Below are positions 57,985 to 64,000 of a stretch of DNA of 64,000 nt, piece by piece. Where the stretch lies: the NCBI RefSeq assembly GCF_000203795.2, contig NW_006281104.1, positions 228,278-292,277 of the forward strand, in the 5' to 3' direction. Every line of letters begins with the position of its first letter. Position 1 is the first letter of the stretch. The translations under genes were made by a program, and so were the position numbers. The notes below the pieces were generated by a model. It did no database searches, had not been told where the DNA came from, and saw only the letters and a list, made by a program, of their open reading frames with translations. Source of the DNA: Batrachochytrium dendrobatidis JAM81 (lineage: Eukaryota; Chytridiomycota; Chytridiomycetes; Rhizophydiales).

Positions 57985-59771
57985 ATGAACTTTAGAGCAA
58001 GTTTCTTGTCTTTCACTGCTGTCTGTTGCTACGTTTTAATCCTTGTTATTCTCTAGGGTTCAAGTGCCGTGCAGGATACTCGGTTTGGTGACAAGAATAA
58101 GAAACTCCTCAAAACTCTGTTGTTTCCTGAATGCTTCTCTAAAAAGGTATATCAATCATCCTGTCAGCTCATGTTCTGTTGTGGAAATACCAGTCTCGTG
58201 TCCATCAATTTGTTCAGGTGCATGTGTTCCACACTGCAGTGTCCATGCAAGTCATTGGCAAGACTCAACTCATGTTTTAATCTGCTTGGATATCTATAAA
58301 CATAGGTCGATATGAAAAAAGTCCAACTCAAGACTATCCGTCCTTGGATTGCAAAAAAAGTGGGCGATCTACTTGGGTTCGAGGATGATGTTGTTTTGGA
58401 ATTCATATTTAATCTGCTCGACGAAGAGGTGATGTCTACATTTTGATATCTATTCGTGCATGGATTCACTGCTAGAAAAGCTGACCCACTTGATTGCTTT
58501 CATGCTTGTCGTGCATTCTAGACTGATCCTCGGCAGATTCAAATCAAACTTACTGGATTTTTAGAACATCATACTTTATCGTTCATGGAAGAGTTGTGGA
58601 AGTTGCTTCTGAGTGCGCAGTCGTCTCCCACTGGTATTCCAAAAGAGTTTTTAGATTCAAAAATCGAAGAGATTCGCAATAAAAGGGTATGTGTATACCC
58701 TACACTCCATATTGTATTTGTACTAACATGTGTTGGCTCATCTACGTGCTTTCATAGGAACAAGATGAGAAACTTGCTGTAAATCTTTCTTTAAAAAGAG
58801 AAAAGATGGAACAAGAACGAATTCAGCGGAGCTCCGTCTCTCAAGCATTGGGTCATCAGAACTCTGTAAATCAATCAAAAGATTCATCTAAAACCCGAGT
58901 CAATTCACTCGAGGTGAGTCAATCTATCCAATGTGTTGCTGTCTTTATGTTTAAAACCGTTGTGTTTTAATTTTTTAATGATCAGGGTTACAAGTTTACT
59001 GCCATGCCGGTTCAAAGTCGTCGAAAAACTGATAGATCTAGATCCCGTGAACGTCATTCAAACCGATATCATAACCGTGAAGATAAAGATCAGTATTCTG
59101 ACTCTAGCCAGCAACATGATAGGCATGATAGAGACAGGGATCGTCGTCGTAGTCGAGACGACACACGCGACTCAAAACACGTTGATTCAAGACGCAGTCG
59201 TGATCGACCTGGTTCGAATTCGTTGAAAACTAACGATTCTATCGAAGCTGTAGACTCGGAAAACGAGCAACGACCACGAGGTGAATCCAGTCGTAGTAAT
59301 GGCCGTGTTGCTCATTCTCGACACCATGATAGTCATTCTCAAAGTAGATCTGATAGAGACTCTGAAAGGGCTGCAAGACATCGACACCATGATAGTAGTC
59401 GCGAGAGAAAATCGCACAAGTCCAGAAAAATATCAAGACGCTCTTCTAGCCGCAGTCCAAGCTCCCACAAGAGATCAAGGCGTCGTAGTGAGTCATCTAT
59501 TAGTAGTCAGAGTAGCGTCAATACTACAAGCAGCAATCATCAAAACATTCGACATAAAAATGATAAAAGTGTATCATCAAGTCGTGCTATACAAAATTCT
59601 AGAGATCAACAAAGCAGATCATCCAGGCGCGAGCGGCATGAGCATTCTGATTATTATCATCGCAATCGTAGCCCAAACGCTCATCATGATTTAAAATCCA
59701 GGCGTCCATCTTCCCAATCTTCAAGATCGTCCTCGCCTGTTGGACGTGGTAAAAGCAAACAAGACCTTTGA
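57985..59771 (+). CDS. SRRM1: SRRM1-like splicing coactivator with PWI and RS domains
   Basis: Six exons (57985-57996, 58057-58146, 58306-58428, 58522-58686, 58758-58913, 58986-59771) give 443 residues. The start MNFR|GSSAVQDTRF matches the FFRGTSAEQDNRF start of SRm160. The PWI domain follows: LKTIRPWIAKKV, LGFEDDVVLEFIFNLL, IQIKLTGFLEHH, ELWKLLLSAQ. The last exon is an RS domain with many SR/RS and RD/RH pairs. SRRM1 bridges SR proteins and snRNPs and joins the exon-junction complex. The first exon is only 12 nt, and intron 1 (57997-58056) begins GCAAGT, so it is GC-AG. Confidence 0.94.
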
Positions 59772-59879
59772 ATTGCATGAGAATGAAAAAGCTCTCAAAA
59801 CTTTGATTGTAGTTGGCTTTCCTAAAAACTAATTTGTAGCATGGTTTATAAAATCATCAATGGGTGATTGAATTTAAAT

Positions 59880-60283
59880 TATTGTGTTCATGTAAAATAC
59901 CATTGAACAAGAATGCCAAAATGTATACTAAACAGTCAGTTTCATGGAATGATGGGTGTCAGTTTACTGGCCAACATTGTGTTTTTTAAACTTTTTAATT
60001 GACTGCTCTTTTAGTGATTGATATCAAACCAACAGTTGCATTCTTTGTTTTCTTGAACTATAACGTATCTGATATTAGAATACAGGAGTTTGATGGCAGT
60101 TGAATCCAACATTTGGATTGTAGTCGAATTGGGTGATTGTGCAGTGTAGAATTGTACCAATCATTCCAGTTTAAAACTATAGTTTGCATTATAAAATAGT
60201 CGTTGTTTGAAAGAATTGAAAGTACAACGAATACTCGGCCATTTCAAACCAATTGTTTCGTTTTACATGAATACGCTGTAAAA
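59880..60283. mobile_element. MITE copy l
   Basis: The left end TTATTGTGTTCATGTAAAAT and right end TTTTACATGAATACGCTGTAA. Its last ~90 bp are almost the exact reverse complement of the first part of copy i. It lies 48 bp before the RPB12 start. Confidence 0.8.
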
Positions 60284-60331
60284 GTATTTTTTTAAACCAG
60301 TTTCTTTTTTCCAATCTTTACAACTATTACA

Positions 60332-60796
60332 ATGGCTTCACAGGACAATTGGGGATTCCAAAATACTAGTAACGGTGCTGGAAATGGAACAGGATGGGGT
60401 GCTGGTGGTGCTTCACAGAACGGTGGTTCTGCAGCCCACAATAATACTACTGCGTCTGGAGGTGCTCACGAAGCAACTCATCAGCGCCAGCCCAGAGTTG
60501 ATGTTGAATACACATGTGGTGGTGAGACTTTATTGCCATGTCTCTTGGTTTTGTTGAAGCTATTGATATATTCTTGTTAGAGATATTGACATTGTTTTGA
60601 ATGTAATTATAGAATGCACGGCATTGAACCAGATCAAACCCAGAGAGCCTATCCGATGCAAAGACTGTGGATATCGCATTATGTACAAGAAGCGCACAAA
60701 AAGAAGTATGCATTGATGGTCTTGAGTTGCACTGTTGATGGCATTTTGACTAAACTAACATTTTATTTGCAAGTGGTTCAATTCGAGGCTAGATAA
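60332..60796 (+). CDS. RPB12: RNA polymerase I/II/III subunit RPB12 (RPABC4)
   Basis: Three exons (60332-60521, 60613-60705, 60774-60796) join in frame to 101 residues. The C-terminal ~45 residues are the conserved zinc-ribbon subunit: YTCGEC...[18 protein letters not shown] and the end VQFEAR. The four zinc Cys are present (CGEC and CKDC). The family is usually about 58-70 residues. This one has an extra N-terminal stretch of roughly 50 residues rich in Gly, Asn, Ala and Ser ([13 protein letters not shown]), all within exon 1. The start is the first ATG of the open exon. Confidence 0.96.
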
Positions 60797-61004
60797 ACAT
60801 CAATTCAATCGAATACATGGCATTGCAAATTCAAAAGTACACCATCAGCTTTTTTGTGGCATTCTATCTTGATACTGTTGCATTAGCCAAGATGTTTGAA
60901 CCTGTTTTTCAAATCACAATGAACTATAATACACTGATGTATATATGATGCTTTTTCTAAATGCAATTGCGACTACAGGAACAAGATTTTATTTTTAAAC
61001 TAAA
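60797..61004. other. Convergent 3' ends
   Basis: Short AT-rich spacer between the RPB12 stop and the stop of the minus-strand coiled-coil gene. Confidence 0.5.
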
Positions 61005-64000
61005 TCATGATATTGTGATGCCGTTTTTCTCAAGTGCTGTTTCCATTTTAAGCATTTTCCCTGTTAGTTCCTCTAATAGCTTTTGCATTTTCAAATTGAT
61101 GTTGGCTAGAATTGCTGGATCAACCTTGCTCATGGCAGTGACAGAAGATAAAATATTCATATTGAATGTGTGGGTGGGTTTGAGTTTGGTATCTGGCTGA
61201 AGCATTGATGCATGGTCTTGGAGGATATACTGCTGGATAATCTTTGATTTTTGGCCTAGTTCCTTTTCTTTGTGGTCTAACTCGTTTGTTATACTGTTGA
61301 TTCGATCAGATGCACTTTTAAGCTCGTCCTCGGCATGCCGCACACGACGATTGAGAACTTCATTTTCTTGCGCGAGGGACAGCAAGTCGCCAGTGAGTCG
61401 TTCCATTTTCGGGTTACTTTGCAAAGATTCGTTGAGCTGTCCATGTGACGCACTTGTACCAAGAATGGTAGATCCAGATGTTTTTAATGATAGATTCTGC
61501 AACTGGCCCAACGTGTCATCTTCCTCGCGTTGCTTGCGTTCCTTGATAAGCTGCTTTTGAATGTCCTTGACAAGTTGTGCACTCTTGCGTTCGACTATTT
61601 TCATTTCATTCTCGGTCTCTGCTAGTTTCTTGGATATTATATCGTTATCTTGCATCAATTTAGCGACCTTGGACTGCAGTTCGGTAATAGTTGATCCATT
61701 GGTAGATTTAGCAGCATCCCACTCTGCTTTATGGGTTTGGACAAGTGCATCTTGTTCAGCTTGACAAGCAGCAAGTTTTGTTGCTTGGGAAATTGCTTCA
61801 TCACGTTCCTTTTCTAATCTATTGATTGATCTTTTAAAAACAGCTTCCGCGTGTATCAACTCGTCATTGCGTGCCTTGATCTTTTTATGGATCTCATCCC
61901 GCTCAAGCAACGATTTTGATGATCTTTCATTAGAGGCTCGTGCAACCTCGAGCTCTTGAGATAGAATATCATATTTGGACTGAAGTTCACTCTGTTGTTC
62001 AGTCAAACAGTGCAGTTTTTCAGTGAGTGTATTCTCTTCTTGTTTAATCCTGTCAGAATCAGCGTATTGACTAGTCATTTGCTTGGTCAAATCTGCTACT
62101 TTGGCATTCAAACTTTCTACCACTTTGGACGATTCAGCTTTGATAGTGGACAGTTCGGTTTCAATAAGCTTGAGTTTCTGTTGTGCTTTGAATGCTTCTT
62201 CAGCTTTTTGAATAATTTCTTTTTCATATTTTTTGACCGATTCAGCCTTGAATGTTTCAAAATCCTTGCGAGCTCTTTCAACATCGGTTACCAGTTTTGT
62301 TTTTTCCAGCCTGTATCGGTTTTCCATATCCATTTTTTCTTTTTTGAAACGCTCTTCTATCTCGGCACGCTCCTTCGCCCGTAAGTCTAGCTCCATTTTT
62401 TCCTTTTTGGATTTCTCGACCATGTCACCACGCAGTCTTTTTTCATTCAACTCGCGATCATCATGTACCATGGTTAGCTGCTCTTGAAGACTCTTGATCA
62501 ACGTATCATTTACTTCTTTATTCTGGCTCATCTGCTTGTGCAGCGTATCAATCTCCTTTTTGAGAGCATCAATCTGTTTGATCAATATAGCAGTCTCATC
62601 GTGGTGTTTGCCAATCTGAGCTTTCAACTCGGATATCTTTTCCGAGGTTTGATGCTGCAAGGCAGAAAACTGTTGTGTTTGATCATGCAGACACGTTTCA
62701 AGTGAAGAACGTGTTTGTTTAAGTGTTGCTTCGTGATTTTGTTCAAGTACTTGCAATGCTAGTTTGTGTTTGTTCATCTCCATATCAATTGCTTGTTGCT
62801 TTTGCTTAAGCTCTAATTTATGCTTTGTAGTCAGATCAGCGATGGTTGATGTTTCAAATATTTTACTGGCACATAACTGGGATTCAAGTTCTGCAATGCG
62901 TGCCGTGAGTGCATTTGTAGCATTTTGCTGATCCTGTTCACTTTTTTTTTGAAGGGCATCAATGGTATCGATTTCAACAGAGTGATTTGCTTTGTCTTTG
63001 AAATGTTGCAGCTCTGTTTGGAGATGAGCCATGTCAGTCTGTGCACTTTTTTGTTGTTGATCTAGCATTGATTGATGTTCTTTTTTGAGAGACTCATTTT
63101 GAAGCTCATGAGCCAACTTTAGTGCAGTAATCTCTTGCTCATGTTTATCGTGAGCGGATTTGAGAATTTCGTCTACATCAAGCTGAGTACTCGTTTGATC
63201 AGATGAAGGGGTGAAAGATGCTACCAATTCATACTGTTTTCGTATAGTCTCAATTTCTTCCTTGTGGGATGCAACAAGGTACTCCAATTCTTGGGTATGT
63301 TTTTGATTCAACTCGGCCGTAATTTTGCTTTTCTCGGCTTCAACATGGTGCGCATGTTGTTCAGTGAGTTGACTCATTTCTTTAGAATGCTGACTTTTGA
63401 GGTCTGAGAGACAAGTTTCCATATCCCGAATCATTGCACGGTGTTTTTCAATTGCTTCAGCGTCGTCCTTGACATTATTGCCAGCATCCTTTGTCGATTC
63501 TAGTTTTTCCAGTTTATTGGAAGCTTCATTCAGTTGATACTCCAGTCTATCCATTTCTTGCTTCATTTTTTCCTTTTCTTGAAGCAATATAGCTGTACTG
63601 TCATTTAATAAGCTTATTTTCTCTGTCGAATCGGAAAGATGATGCTGATCCAATTCAGTCTTTTGAATCAACTCCATTTTCTCGCGTAGCAGCTCCTTAT
63701 CCGCTTGCGTATCAAGTTTAAGCTTTTCGTATTCCGTTTCAATTGTCTTGCAGATTGAATTTGAAGCAGTAAGAGATTGATGGGCAACGGATAACTGCGT
63801 TTCAAGCTGTTTGATTTGATCTTGAGACTGCTTGAGACGAGATTCAAGCTCTTCAATGTTTGCAGTCGAGGTGGAATTAGAAGCAACAGGCACACAAAGC
63901 TGATGTTGAGCAATTGCATTTTTGGCGGTATCAAGCTCTGCCTTTAAACGATCAATCTCTTCCTGTGCTGATTTTAGCGCTTTTTCTAGATGCTTGGTAT
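61005..64000 (-). CDS. Long coiled-coil protein, N-terminus beyond the window
   Basis: The frame is open from the right edge to the stop at 61005, at least 997 codons without an intron. Almost all of it is a heptad coiled coil rich in Glu, Lys, Gln and Leu, with Ser-rich breaks (SLKTSGSTILGTSASHGQ). Near the C-terminus the block ENEVLNRRVRHAEDEL followed by SKIIQQYILQD recalls the C-terminal region of golgin-like CCDC186 proteins, which tether vesicles. That similarity is from memory and weak. Myosin-tail, kinesin-tail or spindle-pole proteins are alternatives. The start lies off the window, so the length is unknown. Confidence 0.75.
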   Translation of the reverse strand, partial: TKHLEKALKSAQEEIDRLKAELDTAKNAIAQHQLCVPVASNSTSTANIEELESRLKQSQDQIKQLETQLSVAHQSLTASNSICKTIETEYEKLKLDTQADKELLREKMELIQKTELDQHHLSDSTEKISLLNDSTAILLQEKEKMKQEMDRLEYQLNEASNKLEKLESTKDAGNNVKDDAEAIEKHRAMIRDMETCLSDLKSQHSKEMSQLTEQHAHHVEAEKSKITAELNQKHTQELEYLVASHKEEIETIRKQYELVASFTPSSDQTSTQLDVDEILKSAHDKHEQEITALKLAHELQNESLKKEHQSMLDQQQKSAQTDMAHLQTELQHFKDKANHSVEIDTIDALQKKSEQDQQNATNALTARIAELESQLCASKIFETSTIADLTTKHKLELKQKQQAIDMEMNKHKLALQVLEQNHEATLKQTRSSLETCLHDQTQQFSALQHQTSEKISELKAQIGKHHDETAILIKQIDALKKEIDTLHKQMSQNKEVNDTLIKSLQEQLTMVHDDRELNEKRLRGDMVEKSKKEKMELDLRAKERAEIEERFKKEKMDMENRYRLEKTKLVTDVERARKDFETFKAESVKKYEKEIIQKAEEAFKAQQKLKLIETELSTIKAESSKVVESLNAKVADLTKQMTSQYADSDRIKQEENTLTEKLHCLTEQQSELQSKYDILSQELEVARASNERSSKSLLERDEIHKKIKARNDELIHAEAVFKRSINRLEKERDEAISQATKLAACQAEQDALVQTHKAEWDAAKSTNGSTITELQSKVAKLMQDNDIISKKLAETENEMKIVERKSAQLVKDIQKQLIKERKQREEDDTLGQLQNLSLKTSGSTILGTSASHGQLNESLQSNPKMERLTGDLLSLAQENEVLNRRVRHAEDELKSASDRINSITNELDHKEKELGQKSKIIQQYILQDHASMLQPDTKLKPTHTFNMNILSSVTAMSKVDPAILANINLKMQKLLEELTGKMLKMETALEKNGITIS

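Overview
The window looks like nuclear DNA of a chytrid-type fungus, with Batrachochytrium as my best guess. The evidence is: AT-rich DNA; genes with many short spliceosomal introns; fungal single-copy genes (orotidine decarboxylase, P5C reductase, RPB12, a 161-residue tropomyosin); animal-like proteins that many yeasts lack (SRRM1, RBM18, GNL1); and a Crinkler/RHS-type effector gene. The species is inferred, not proven.

The window has two halves. Positions 1-16.6 kb are a transposon island. A very young Ty1/copia element (679-6128; LTRs differ at one base; 5-bp target duplication) sits inside an older, decayed minus-strand element. Degenerate LTR-like sequences at about 7.14-7.37, 10.43-10.72 and 10.72-11.07 kb belong to a related family. 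An intact 566-codon Crinkler-RHS effector gene (7610-9310) lies between two of them. From 11 to 16.6 kb there is decayed coding DNA that ends in a recognisable fragment of a family-B DNA polymerase of the protein-primed, Maverick or linear-plasmid kind.

Positions 16.7-64 kb are gene-dense and mostly housekeeping. In order: DUS2 tRNA dihydrouridine synthase, a small Ser-rich protein, two mini SERBP1/Stm1-like genes, tropomyosin, a probably myristoylated coiled-coil protein (-), a 599-residue Ser/Thr-rich protein, RBM18, tRNA-Cys (-), a small membrane protein (-), an unknown protein (-), tRNA-Cys (+), a 1085-residue membrane protein (-), GNL1 GTPase (-), a PAS-kinase-type kinase (-), CHL1/DDX11 helicase, URA3, PRO3 (-), RAD18 (-), leucine aminopeptidase (-), SRRM1, RPB12, and a long coiled-coil protein cut by the right edge (-). 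Functions group loosely into RNA processing and tRNA modification, DNA repair and cohesion (CHL1, RAD18), and pyrimidine and proline synthesis. I see no operon-like organisation.

A MITE family of about 160-490 bp with TIRs around TACAGCCGTATTCACGTAAAA is scattered through 21.9-60.3 kb. At least 12 copies lie in introns, between genes, next to a start codon and even across a stop codon. None was seen in the transposon island. Several introns use GC-AG boundaries. Four are fixed by reading frame, and two of these also by conserved protein motifs that cross the junction.
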